Source of the DNA: Marinosulfonomonas sp. | GTDB lineage: Bacteria; Pseudomonadota; Alphaproteobacteria; Rhodobacterales; Rhodobacteraceae | NCBI GenBank assembly: GCA_019090845.1 | Contig: JAHRVD010000248.1 | Location: 1-21,802, forward strand | Length of the DNA: 21,802 bases | Reading direction: 5' to 3' | Shown here: in pieces, positions 8,407 to 15,672 of the stretch | How the letters are laid out: each line of letters begins with the position of its first letter | Position numbering within the stretch: the first letter of the stretch is position 1 | Translations under genes and position numbers: made by a program | The notes under the pieces: model-generated | Told to the model about the DNA's origin: nothing | What the model saw: the letters and a program-made list of their open reading frames with translations, nothing else | Databases searched by the model: none

Positions 8407-9122
8407 CCGGTAACGGCACCAAACCGTCGTTCGCGGCCGGCAAAACTGGAAATACAATCGGCAAAAACCTCGGCCGAGAAATCCGGCCAGAGTGTTTGGA
8501 CAAATTCAAATTCAGAATAGGCTGATTGCCAGAGCAAAAAGTTGGACACCCGCGCCTCGCCGCTTGTGCGGATTACAAGATCCGGATCCGGCAGGCCGGC
8601 GGTGTCCAGATAATTGCCGAATGTTTCGGCCGTAATGGTGGCAGCGTCCAGCCGCCCGGCAGCAACCTCAATGGCGACGCGCTGCGTTGCGCGCGCTATC
8701 TCATCGCGCCCACCATAATTGATCGCGACCGTTAGATATAAAACGTCATTATCTTTGGTCAACTCTTCAAGCTGATCCATCATCGTGATCAGCCGCCCGT
8801 CAAGTCGCTCGCGGCTGCCGATAAAGCGAACACAAACGCCGTTGTCATCCAGAGCCTTGGTTTCTTTGGCAATATAGCGGCGAAACAGCGTCATCAGCCC
8901 GGAAACTTCGGACGGGCTGCGTTTCCAGTTTTCGGTCGAAAATGCAAAAACGGTCAGATATTTGACCCCAAGTCCGGGACAGGATTCAACAACTTCACGC
9001 ACCCGCGCACCGCCAGCCTGATGGCCGAACAGGCGCTGTTTGCCCCGTGCAGTCGCCCATCTGCCATTGCCATCCATTATTATGGCGACATGGTCAGGCC
9101 CCGAATGTGAACTGTCTTTCAA
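8403..9122 (-). CDS. uppS: Isoprenyl (undecaprenyl) diphosphate synthase
   Basis: This cis-prenyltransferase builds undecaprenyl diphosphate, the lipid carrier for peptidoglycan and O-antigen. It shows the family hallmark [13 protein letters not shown] with the catalytic Asp (D17 from this start), [10 protein letters not shown], and the C-terminal [20 protein letters not shown] followed by YSEFEF. The start is uncertain. There is no ATG or GTG near the N-terminus, only TTG codons at 9146, 9128 and 9122. I choose 9122 because GGA lies 8 bases before it and the protein (239 residues) then begins close to the conserved strand. Starting at 9146 gives 247 residues and lies 9 bases after frr. The stop overlaps cdsA as ATGA. 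Confidence 0.94.
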   Translation of the reverse strand: MKDSSHSGPDHVAIIMDGNGRWATARGKQRLFGHQAGGARVREVVESCPGLGVKYLTVFAFSTENWKRSPSEVSGLMTLFRRYIAKETKALDDNGVCVRFIGSRERLDGRLITMMDQLEELTKDNDVLYLTVAINYGGRDEIARATQRVAIEVAAGRLDAATITAETFGNYLDTAGLPDPDLVIRTSGEARVSNFLLWQSAYSEFEFVQTLWPDFSAEVFADCISSFAGRERRFGAVTG

Positions 9123-9155
9123 ACTCAATATCCCTTCACCCGACAACCGCCGGCT

Positions 9156-9722
9156 TCATACCTGCATAATTTCGGATTGCTTTTTTTCCAGTGCAGCGTC
9201 AATCGCGACAATGGAAGCATCGGTCAATTCCTGAACCTCGTCAGACCAAATTTTAACGTCATCTTCGGACATGCCGTCAGTTTTGGCCTTTTTCAGTTGA
9301 TCCATGCCATCGCGGCGCACATTGCGCACCGCAATACGTGCGCTTTCGGAATATTGCGCCGCAACCTTGGACAGATCGCGACGGCGTTCTTCGTTCAGTT
9401 CCGGAATGGGCAGCCGGATCACAGTTCCGTCGATCACCGGATTTATCCCCAGTCCACTTTCGCGGATCGCTTTTTCGGCAACCCCGACAAGGCCTTTGTC
9501 CCAGATATTGACCGTTAACATCCGGGGTTCGGGCACGTTCACAGTGCCGATCTGGTTTAAAGGGGTCAGTGTGCCATAAGCCATAACGTTGATCGGTTCG
9601 ACCATCGTGGCCGACGCACGCCCGGTTCGCAGGGAAGCAAATTCCTGACGCAATGCCACCATAGCGCCATCCATCCGGCGCTGCAGGTCATCCAGATCAA
9701 TTTCAATATTATCTTCCGCCAT
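9156..9722 (-). CDS. frr: Ribosome recycling factor
   Basis: RRF, with EF-G, splits post-termination ribosomes in the cytosol. The 188-residue product matches the family length of about 185. It begins with the long helix [20 protein letters not shown], then the conserved [19 protein letters not shown]. The middle domain has [15 protein letters not shown] and [13 protein letters not shown], and the C-terminal helix has [14 protein letters not shown]. The ATG at 9722 gives the expected N-terminus. It sits 55 bases after pyrH, and the pyrH-frr pairing is nearly universal in bacteria. Confidence 0.97.
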   Translation of the reverse strand: MAEDNIEIDLDDLQRRMDGAMVALRQEFASLRTGRASATMVEPINVMAYGTLTPLNQIGTVNVPEPRMLTVNIWDKGLVGVAEKAIRESGLGINPVIDGTVIRLPIPELNEERRRDLSKVAAQYSESARIAVRNVRRDGMDQLKKAKTDGMSEDDVKIWSDEVQELTDASIVAIDAALEKKQSEIMQV

Positions 9723-9750
9723 TGGCTCTACTCTTATTTTTATTTGGCGT

Positions 9751-9768
9751 CCGCATCACGTCTTGCGG
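9751..9768 (-). other. Small inverted repeat between pyrH and frr
   Basis: CCGCA and TGCGG flank an 8-base loop in the 55-base pyrH-frr gap. On the transcribed strand the hairpin is followed by A-rich sequence, not by a T run, so it does not look like an intrinsic terminator. It may be a minor mRNA structure or chance. Confidence 0.3.
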
Positions 9769-9777
9769 CTTATAGCG

Positions 9778-10515
9778 TTATCCACCGACGATTGTATAGG
9801 TGCCTTCACCTGCCAGTATTCCACGAAAACCACCCGGTTCGTCGAGCGAAAACACCACGATTGGCAGATTATTGTCGCGCGCCAGTGCGATCGCGCTGGC
9901 ATCCATCACCCCAAGGCGCTGTTGCAACACGTCATCATAACTAATCTGGTCATAGCGCTTGGCGTCGTCAAATTTTTCAGGATCCTTGTCATAAACACCG
10001 TCCACCTTGGTGCCCTTAAAGATCGCCTCGCAAGCCATTTCGTTGGCCCGCAGTGTGGCCGCGGTATCGGTGGTGAAATAGGGGTTTCCGGTTCCGGCCG
10101 CAAAGATGCAGACCCGGCCCTTTTCAAGGTGGCGCACGGCGCGACGGCGAATGTAGGGCTCGCAGACCTGATCCATCGGGATGGCGCTGATAACGCGGGT
10201 AAAGACACCGATGTCTTCCAGTGCTGATTGCATCGCCAGCGCGTTCATCACTGTGGCCAGCATGCCCATGTAATCGGCTGTGGTGCGTTCCATCCCCTGC
10301 GCGCTGCCTTGCAAGCCGCGAAAGATGTTGCCACCACCAATGACCATGCAAATCTCGACCCCAAGATCGTGGACCGACTTTACCTCTTGGGCAATCCGGA
10401 CAACCGTGGGCGGATGCAACCCATAGCCCTGATCCCCCATCAACGCCTCGCCGGATATTTTTAAAAGAACGCGTTTATATGTGGTGGGGGATTGGGTTTG
10501 ATCCACGTCGGTCAT
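9778..10515 (-). CDS. pyrH: Uridylate kinase (UMP kinase)
   Basis: PyrH phosphorylates UMP to UDP in pyrimidine nucleotide synthesis; bacterial forms are amino-acid-kinase-fold hexamers. The 245-residue product has the nucleotide-binding [12 protein letters not shown] at 14-25, [10 protein letters not shown] with the UMP-binding region [17 protein letters not shown] after it, and [16 protein letters not shown]. The family-typical [14 protein letters not shown] follows, then [18 protein letters not shown]. The ATG at 10515 has AGGG about 8 bases upstream. pyrH is the first gene of the minus-strand cluster in this window and diverges from miaA over 163 bases, where its promoter must lie. Confidence 0.97.
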   Translation of the reverse strand: MTDVDQTQSPTTYKRVLLKISGEALMGDQGYGLHPPTVVRIAQEVKSVHDLGVEICMVIGGGNIFRGLQGSAQGMERTTADYMGMLATVMNALAMQSALEDIGVFTRVISAIPMDQVCEPYIRRRAVRHLEKGRVCIFAAGTGNPYFTTDTAATLRANEMACEAIFKGTKVDGVYDKDPEKFDDAKRYDQISYDDVLQQRLGVMDASAIALARDNNLPIVVFSLDEPGGFRGILAGEGTYTIVGG

Positions 10516-10678
10516 ATATTTTGCCCTGTTTTGGCGTAAACTCGTTTCGCCGCAAAATGTCGGAAAACGCCTTTGGGTTCAATGCGTAAAAAGGGCAATT
10601 TGGATTATCACTTGAAGTGGCGGCGGTTGCCGGACACAAACGGGTTGGAATTTTGACCGGAACAAAGCAGGTAACACG

Positions 10679-11554
10679 CTGACATTACTTGATAACATAT
10701 CGCCAGAACGACCCGTTCTGATCGCAGGAACGACGGCAAGCGGCAAGTCGGCGCTGGCATTGGAAATTGCTGCACGTCAGGGCGGTGTTATAATCAACGC
10801 CGATGCCTTGCAGGTGTTTGCCAACTGGCATGTGTTAACAGCCCGCCCGTCGCCACAGGAAATCGCGCTGACGCCGCACGCGCTTTATGGCCATGTTCCC
10901 GGATCACAAGGTTATTCGGTAGGTCACTGGTTGCGCGATGTGGTCCCCTTTCTGAACGGCGAGCAAAGACCGATAATTGTCGGCGGCACCGGGCTGTATT
11001 TTACCGCCCTGACCGAAGGTCTGGCAGATATCCCCGACATTCCAAAGGCAATCCGCCAACAGGCCGACACCCGGATACAGGCAGAGGGCCACCGCCCGAT
11101 GCTGGATGATCTGGACCCAGCTACAACCGGGCGGATCGACACCAACAACCCGGTTCGAGTGCAGCGCGCATGGGAGGTTTTGCAAGCCACCGGGCGTGGA
11201 TTGGCGGCCTGGCAGGACGACACCCCTGCCCCTTTGCTGGCGCTGGACAATGCAGAAACGATCCTGATCGACGCTGCGCGCGACTGGCTGGCAGAGCGCG
11301 CTGACCGACGTTTTGATCTGATGCTACAAAATGGAGCGCTGGATGAAGCCCGTGCAAATCTTGCAGACTGGGATCCAATGCGCCCGTCATCCAAGGCTAT
11401 CGGCGCGCCAGAACTGATCGCCTATCTGACTGGAAAGATGTCACTTGAGCAAGCAGGCGATTCTGCCAAAACCGCCACACGGCGCTATGCAAAACGGCAA
11501 CGCACGTGGTTTCGTGCCCGAATGAAAACCTGGAACCGCATTGCGCGGCCCTGA
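10679..11554 (+). CDS. miaA: tRNA dimethylallyltransferase MiaA, apparently starting at CTG
   Basis: MiaA transfers a dimethylallyl group to A37 of tRNAs reading UNN codons. The product has a P-loop GTTASGKS at 17-24, the substrate loop NADALQVF, GGTGLYFTAL near 100, NPVRVQRAWEVLQATG, and the C-terminal RRYAKRQRTWFRARM. Start: the frame is open from 10616, but contains no ATG, GTG or TTG before the TTG at 10760, which lies beyond the P-loop and would remove it. The CTG at 10679 has AGG 7 bases upstream. It gives a 291-residue protein starting TLLDNISPERPVLIAG, as expected for the family, so I place the start there. The P-loop has Thr where Pro is usual (GPTASGKS). Alternatives are another non-standard start or a sequence error. 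Confidence 0.9.
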   Translation: MTLLDNISPERPVLIAGTTASGKSALALEIAARQGGVIINADALQVFANWHVLTARPSPQEIALTPHALYGHVPGSQGYSVGHWLRDVVPFLNGEQRPIIVGGTGLYFTALTEGLADIPDIPKAIRQQADTRIQAEGHRPMLDDLDPATTGRIDTNNPVRVQRAWEVLQATGRGLAAWQDDTPAPLLALDNAETILIDAARDWLAERADRRFDLMLQNGALDEARANLADWDPMRPSSKAIGAPELIAYLTGKMSLEQAGDSAKTATRRYAKRQRTWFRARMKTWNRIARP

Positions 11555-11557
11555 TCA

Positions 11558-11574
11558 CGGCCAACATGTGGCCG
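11558..11574 (+). other. Short hairpin after miaA
   Basis: CGGCC and GGCCG flank a 7-base loop (AACATGT) three bases after the miaA stop codon. No T run follows, so it is at best a weak or Rho-assisted terminator. The rest of the 137-base gap to the AraC-type gene (11575-11691) shows nothing I can name. Confidence 0.35.
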
Positions 11575-11691
11575 CGTTGAACGGCTCCTAACCCAAGATG
11601 TGCCATAGTTTCTGTGAGGGTAAGGTTTTGTCTATCAATTCGCAAAATGCTGGCCTAGCCTTGTCCCACTAAACGGGGGCTGACACATCAC

Positions 11692-12492
11692 ATGACGGGG
11701 GATTTAACGTCCGGCGGCGCGTTTCGCGTTGTGCCGATGGCGCGCTTTGCGCAAGGCGGGCGCTGGCGCACCGAGGCGATGCGCAGCTATTCACAGCCTG
11801 TTCTGTTCTGGTTCACCAAGGGGCAAGGCCGCATTACTGTATCGGGCGTCACCCGTGGGTATGGGGCACATAACGCGGTTTTTGTGCCCGCTGATACCAT
11901 GCATGGGTTTGACATGCTTGGGCAGGTCTATGGCTCGGTGGTGTTCTTTCCACGCAACAGCGATCTTGGCCTGCCTGATGACGCCCAGCATCTGCGGTTT
12001 CGCGATGCACGCCAGCACGCTGAATTAAACCGATTGATTGAAGATATCAGTCAGGAAAGTGCAGGCGACAAGCCGGGTCAGGCCCGGGCATTAATGCACC
12101 ACGGCGGCCTGATATCTCTTTGGCTTGACCGCCACATCGAGGCCAATGCAGATACGATTAACGGATCACAGGCCGCGCGACGCCTGGTTGCAGCATTTGC
12201 AGCGTTGATCGAGCGGGATTTTCAAAGCGCCAGAACAGTGACAGATTATGCCGCCTGCCTTGGCGTCACCTCAACACATCTGTCGCGTGTCTGTAACGTC
12301 ACTTCGGGCAAGCCCGCCTCTAAGTTGCTTGCCGACCGGGTGCATTTTGAAGCCCGCCGCCTGCTGCGTGAAACCCGCGCTCCGGTCCATCAGATTGCCG
12401 GTCAGCTTGGGTTTTCTTCGGCTGCCTATTTCACTCGCGCGTTCCAAAAACAGACCGGAATGACCCCAACATCGTTCAGGCGCGCCCGGTAA
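11692..12492 (+). CDS. AraC-family transcriptional regulator
   Basis: This 266-residue protein has two parts. Residues 1 to about 150 form an AraC-type cupin sensor domain (PVLFWFTKGQGRITVSG, then HNAVFVPADTMHGFDM). The rest, from about 165, holds a double helix-turn-helix domain: TVTDYAACLGVTSTHLSRV is the first HTH, and the hallmark second half includes QIAGQLGFSSAAYFTRAFQK then TGMTPTSFRR. The ATG at 11692 follows CACATCAC, with GGGGG about 12 bases upstream, so the ribosome site is loosely placed. It lies 244 bases before the transporter operon on the same strand, and is the obvious candidate to regulate it, with the cupin binding the transported compound or a derivative. That link is inference from position. 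The effector is unknown. Confidence 0.93.
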   Translation: MTGDLTSGGAFRVVPMARFAQGGRWRTEAMRSYSQPVLFWFTKGQGRITVSGVTRGYGAHNAVFVPADTMHGFDMLGQVYGSVVFFPRNSDLGLPDDAQHLRFRDARQHAELNRLIEDISQESAGDKPGQARALMHHGGLISLWLDRHIEANADTINGSQAARRLVAAFAALIERDFQSARTVTDYAACLGVTSTHLSRVCNVTSGKPASKLLADRVHFEARRLLRETRAPVHQIAGQLGFSSAAYFTRAFQKQTGMTPTSFRRAR

Positions 12493-12493
12493 C

Positions 12494-12516
12494 GGAATAT
12501 TTTTCCTCATTTTTTT
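12494..12516 (+). terminator. Weak terminator-like element after the AraC-type gene
   Basis: Two bases after the stop codon, GGAA and TTCC form a four-base stem around TATTT. Three bases later a run of seven T follows (12510-12516). The stem is very short, so termination would be inefficient. It is the only terminator-like signal between the regulator and the transporter genes. Confidence 0.25.
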
Positions 12517-12567
12517 CGCAATTTTGTTGCTTCCTGCGTCGATGTCGTTTTTGTTAGAGAGATATGT

Positions 12568-12596
12568 CGCATTCAGACTACAAATTGGCGAATGCG
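12568..12596. promoter_or_regulatory. Inverted repeat CGCATTC-N15-GAATGCG upstream of the transporter operon
   Basis: Perfect seven-base arms at 12568-12574 and 12590-12596 face each other across 15 bases, 141 bases before the binding-protein gene. Centre-to-centre spacing is 22 bases, about two helical turns, which suits a dimeric regulator on one face of DNA. It is the best operator candidate in the 244-base gap. AraC-family sites are more often direct repeats, so a link to the adjacent regulator is not shown. No convincing -35/-10 pair was found in the gap. Confidence 0.4.
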
Positions 12597-12736
12597 CGCG
12601 TTGACGCCGGGTAACAATCCGTGCGGCAATGCTGCCAGGGGGGACGCTGCCAAAACCGTCCAGATTGAATAAACAGGTATAGACCGCCTTATGGTGCGAA
12701 TGCCCAAAACAAGAGTTTGCAGGGAGAAAAATTAAA

Positions 12737-14398
12737 ATGAAAACGATCAATGGAAAACCAATGCACCCGGCTGTCGGCATGTATGCCGACGAACATAAGG
12801 CTGGCAAACTTAACCGGCGCGAGTTTCTGGCCCGCGCAACAGCGCTTGGCGCGACCTCGGCTGCCGCATATGCGATGATCGGTGCAACCGCACCCGTACA
12901 GGCCGCAGGAGCCGCCCAACAAGGTGGCACATTCCGCATTCAGATGAATGTCATCGCCCTTAAAGACCCACGGACATTTGATTTCTCGGAAATTTCGCAT
13001 GTGTGTCGCGGCTGGCTGGACTATCTGGTTGAATACAACAACGACGGCTCATTCCGGGGCATGCTGTTGGAAAGCTGGGAAGTAAACACAGATGCAACCC
13101 AATACACCCTGAACGTTCGTAAGGGCGTAAAATGGAATAACGGCGACGATTTCACCGCTGATGACGTGGCCCATAATATTGGTCGCTGGTGTGAAAAAGG
13201 CGTTGAAGGCAACTCTATGGCTGGCCGGTTTGCCACGCTAGTAGACGCCAAGACGGAAAAGGCCCTGAGCGGCGCAATCGAAGTCGTTGACAGCCACACC
13301 GTGAAACTGAACCTGCCAAGCCCGGACATCACATTGATCGCGGGCATGGCCGACTACCCGTCCGCCATCGTTCATCAAAGCTATGACAATGGAAACCCGG
13401 CCGACGATCCAATCGGCACCGGCCCCTATTTGCCCGGAGATTACGAGGTTGGTGTGCGCGGCGTTCTGACACGCAACACAGACCACACGTGGTGGGGAAC
13501 CGAAGTCTATGGCGGCCCATACCTTGATCGGATCGAGTTTATCGATTTTGGCACCGACCCGTCGGCTTTTGTTGCAGCGTTTGAATCCGACGAAGTGGAT
13601 GCGACCTATCAAAGTGCTGGCGAATTCATCGAAGTGTTCGACGACCTGGGATACAACAAATCAGAGGCAAACACTGCCGCCTGTTTCGTTGTGCGCCCCC
13701 ATGCGGACGGCACAATCGGTGACGACAAACCATATGCAGACGTGCGGGTTCGCCGGGCATTGGCAATGGCCGTCGACAACAAAGTTGTTCTGGAACTTGG
13801 GTTTTCAGGAAACGGTGCGGTTGGCGAAAACCACCATATCTCGCCGTTGCACCCTGAATACGCCGACATCGGTCCTGCGGTCTACGATCCCGCTGGCGCC
13901 AAAGCTTTGTTGGAAGAAGCCGGGTTTAGCGACACCGAATTTGAACTGACCTCGATTGATGATGACTGGGAGCGCAATACCTGTGACGCCGTCGCAGCGC
14001 AGCTTCGCGACGCAGGCATTTCGGTCAAACGCACGGTTCTTCCGGGTTCAACTTATTGGAATTCCTGGGCGAAATTCCCGTTCTCGGGCACCGGTTGGAA
14101 CATGCGTCCTTTGGGTGTTCAGATTCTGGCGCTGGCGTATAAAAGCGATGGACCATGGAACGAAACAGGGTTCAATAATGCAGAGTTTGACACTCTTCTG
14201 GCCAGCGCATTGTCGATCGCTGACGCAGATAAGCGGCGTGTGGTCATGACTAAAATTGAACAGATTATGGTCGATGAGGGCGTGATAATCATGCCTTACT
14301 GGCGGTCGCTCTATCGCCACTTCCGCGACGGGTTCGTCGGATTGGAAATGCACCCGACATTCGAATTGCACCTGTATAAATTCGGCCTGTCGGCCTGA
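12737..14398 (+). CDS. ABC transporter solute-binding protein, family 5, Tat-exported
   Basis: This is the periplasmic receptor of a peptide/nickel-type importer. The 553-residue product matches family 5 binding proteins (DppA/OppA-like): [20 protein letters not shown] then [17 protein letters not shown] near the N-terminus, [14 protein letters not shown], and [20 protein letters not shown] in the middle. The N-terminus carries a twin-arginine signal, [13 protein letters not shown] with R27 and R28, a hydrophobic stretch and probable cleavage after VQA at 56. The region before the twin arginines is long (26 residues). Start: ATG preceded by AGGGAG 10-12 bases upstream. It heads an operon with two permeases and a fused ATPase. 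The substrate cannot be told from sequence; peptides, opines, nickel chelates or sugars are all known for this family. Confidence 0.94.
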   Translation: MKTINGKPMHPAVGMYADEHKAGKLNRREFLARATALGATSAAAYAMIGATAPVQAAGAAQQGGTFRIQMNVIALKDPRTFDFSEISHVCRGWLDYLVEYNNDGSFRGMLLESWEVNTDATQYTLNVRKGVKWNNGDDFTADDVAHNIGRWCEKGVEGNSMAGRFATLVDAKTEKALSGAIEVVDSHTVKLNLPSPDITLIAGMADYPSAIVHQSYDNGNPADDPIGTGPYLPGDYEVGVRGVLTRNTDHTWWGTEVYGGPYLDRIEFIDFGTDPSAFVAAFESDEVDATYQSAGEFIEVFDDLGYNKSEANTAACFVVRPHADGTIGDDKPYADVRVRRALAMAVDNKVVLELGFSGNGAVGENHHISPLHPEYADIGPAVYDPAGAKALLEEAGFSDTEFELTSIDDDWERNTCDAVAAQLRDAGISVKRTVLPGSTYWNSWAKFPFSGTGWNMRPLGVQILALAYKSDGPWNETGFNNAEFDTLLASALSIADADKRRVVMTKIEQIMVDEGVIIMPYWRSLYRHFRDGFVGLEMHPTFELHLYKFGLSA

Positions 14399-14406
14399 CA
14401 AACAAC

Positions 14407-14437
14407 ATGGGTCGCCGGTTTTCGGCGGCCCATTTTC
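14407..14437 (+). terminator. Strong stem-loop after the binding-protein gene
   Basis: An 11-base-pair stem with one T-G wobble (ATGGGTCGCCG, 14407-14417, and CGGCGGCCCAT, 14423-14433) closes a five-base loop and is followed by a short T run. It starts 8 bases after the stop codon. It could be an intrinsic terminator or partial attenuator, or a 3' stabiliser that lets the binding protein be made in excess over the permeases, as in many binding-protein-dependent operons. Confidence 0.65.
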
Positions 14438-14438
14438 A

Positions 14439-14467
14439 TCTGACGCAAGGCCGATCCTTTCGTCAGA
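14439..14467 (+). other. Second inverted repeat in the binding-protein/permease gap
   Basis: TCTGACG (14439-14445) pairs with CGTCAGA (14461-14467). Inside it AAGG pairs with CCTT around CCGAT, with a single C/T mismatch between the two helices. It directly follows the first stem-loop and adds to a run of four structures. Confidence 0.5.
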
Positions 14468-14469
14468 AC

Positions 14470-14503
14470 GCGCACTGGCGTTAAATTCAGATTGCCAGCG
14501 CGC
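14470..14503 (+). other. Third inverted repeat in the binding-protein/permease gap
   Basis: GCGCACTGGC (14470-14479) and GCCAGCGCGC (14494-14503) form a ten-base arm pair with one mismatch around a 14-base A/T-rich loop. It could fold as RNA or be a DNA-binding dyad. Confidence 0.45.
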
Positions 14504-14509
14504 ATAAGC

Positions 14510-14552
14510 CGGACAACGTAACAAAGGGTAGTTAAGCCCTAAACGTTGTCTG
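14510..14552 (+). other. Fourth inverted repeat, just upstream of the first permease gene
   Basis: CGGACAACGT (14510-14519) and ACGTTGTCTG (14543-14552) form a ten-pair stem with one G-T wobble; GACAACGT/ACGTTGTC is perfect. An inner AGGG/CCCT pair (14525-14528 with 14537-14540) nests within. It ends 22 bases before the permease ATG and does not cover its ribosome site (GGGGGA). It may be an operator, a second promoter's control site or an mRNA structure. Confidence 0.5.
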
Positions 14553-14574
14553 TGATCGCAAGACGGGGGACCTG

Positions 14575-15660
14575 ATGAAACAATTTATTCTGCGCCGGCT
14601 TGGCACAATGGTGCTGACTGCGCTTTGCCTTACATTCATTGTCTTTGTCCTGACCAACCTTGCGCCAAACCTTGAAAAAGTTGCCAAGAATCAAGGTAAC
14701 GCCCGGATGAACGATCAGGAAGTTCATTCATGGCTTGAAAAACGCGGCTACCTGGCCCCCCTGCCAATAAAATACGGCCAGTGGCTGGGCGTATTGCCCG
14801 GATACACTCATCAGGCAGATGACGGTGTCATTACGGGGCGATGCATTAACAAAGACAACACAGCCCAAACGGCCCCGACATTTTGCGGCGTGCTGCAGGG
14901 CCACTGGGGCATATCGACAGTCTTTAGAAAATCAGTGTCATCGGTGATATCTGAACGTTTGGCCCTGACCGGCTGGCTGATGATGTGGGTGATGATAGTG
15001 ATGGTGCCGGGTGCGCTGATAATCGGGGTTTTTGCCGGAATGCGCGAAGGATCACGCACCGACCGCAGCCTGTCCACGGTCTCTATCCTGACAACAGCCA
15101 CACCCGAATATGTATCCGGCGTGATATTTATCGCTTTGCTCGCCTCGTCAAAATTCGGGATAAGCCCGCTGCTTCATGAATGGGGCTGGATCGAGACCAA
15201 AACCCTGTTCAAAGGCACCGCAACAAGCGCCATGAAGGAAATAACCTTTATCAACTTCTTCCTGCCGGTGATAACAATCGCGCTTTATGGCATGGGCTAT
15301 ATCGCGCGAATGACGCGGGCCAGCATGACCGAGGTGATGACGGCGCAATATATCCGCACCGCGCGCCTGAAAGGCGTCAGTTTTCCAGCAGTGGTGATGA
15401 AACACGCGCTGCGTAACGCGCTGATTGCACCATTTACCGTCATCATGCTGCAAATCCCGTGGCTTTTGAACGGCGTGGTCATTGTCGAGACCCTGTTCAA
15501 CTACAAGGGCTTTGGCTGGACGCTGGTGCAGGCGGCCGGAAATAACGACATCGAGCTGCTCTTGGGCGTCTCGGTTGTGTCGGTCGTGGTTGTGCTGGTG
15601 ACCCAGCTGATATCGGATATCGGCTATGTCTACCTTAACCCACGCATTAGAATTTCTTGA
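14575..15660 (+). CDS. ABC transporter permease, DppB/OppB type
   Basis: This is the first of two membrane subunits of the importer. The 361-residue protein starts with the family-typical MKQFILRRLGTMVLTALCLT membrane helix. It has a periplasmic region of about 100 residues with two cysteines (GRCINK and PTFCGVLQGHWGIS). Core helices follow, with TPEYVSGVIF, the ATPase-coupling EAA loop YIRTARLKGVSFPAVVMKHA then LRNAL, and the C-terminal VETLFNYKGFGWTLVQAA. Start: ATG with GGGGGA 5 bases upstream. It begins 176 bases after the binding-protein gene, across four inverted repeats. The second permease follows 12 bases later. The paired cysteines could form a disulfide in the periplasm (inference). 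Confidence 0.94.
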   Translation: MKQFILRRLGTMVLTALCLTFIVFVLTNLAPNLEKVAKNQGNARMNDQEVHSWLEKRGYLAPLPIKYGQWLGVLPGYTHQADDGVITGRCINKDNTAQTAPTFCGVLQGHWGISTVFRKSVSSVISERLALTGWLMMWVMIVMVPGALIIGVFAGMREGSRTDRSLSTVSILTTATPEYVSGVIFIALLASSKFGISPLLHEWGWIETKTLFKGTATSAMKEITFINFFLPVITIALYGMGYIARMTRASMTEVMTAQYIRTARLKGVSFPAVVMKHALRNALIAPFTVIMLQIPWLLNGVVIVETLFNYKGFGWTLVQAAGNNDIELLLGVSVVSVVVVLVTQLISDIGYVYLNPRIRIS

Positions 15661-15672
15661 GGGGCAGAGATC

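Noticed and set aside
8407..8457. Upstream extension of cdsA by 17 residues
   Set aside because: It would lie inside uppS. The ATG at 8406 with the ATGA overlap gives the usual N-terminus.
10516..10678. Search for a promoter pair or small gene between pyrH and miaA
   Set aside because: Only poor -35/-10 matches and no short frame with a ribosome site were found. Promoters must exist here but I cannot place them.
12542..12604. Possible 20-codon leader peptide upstream of the binding-protein gene
   Set aside because: No ribosome site, no run of regulatory codons and no attenuator following it.
12271..12939. Minus-strand frame of 222 codons spanning the end of the AraC-type gene, the gap and the start of the binding-protein gene
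   Set aside because: It runs antisense to two real genes, and its composition changes abruptly across the gap, unlike one coding gene.
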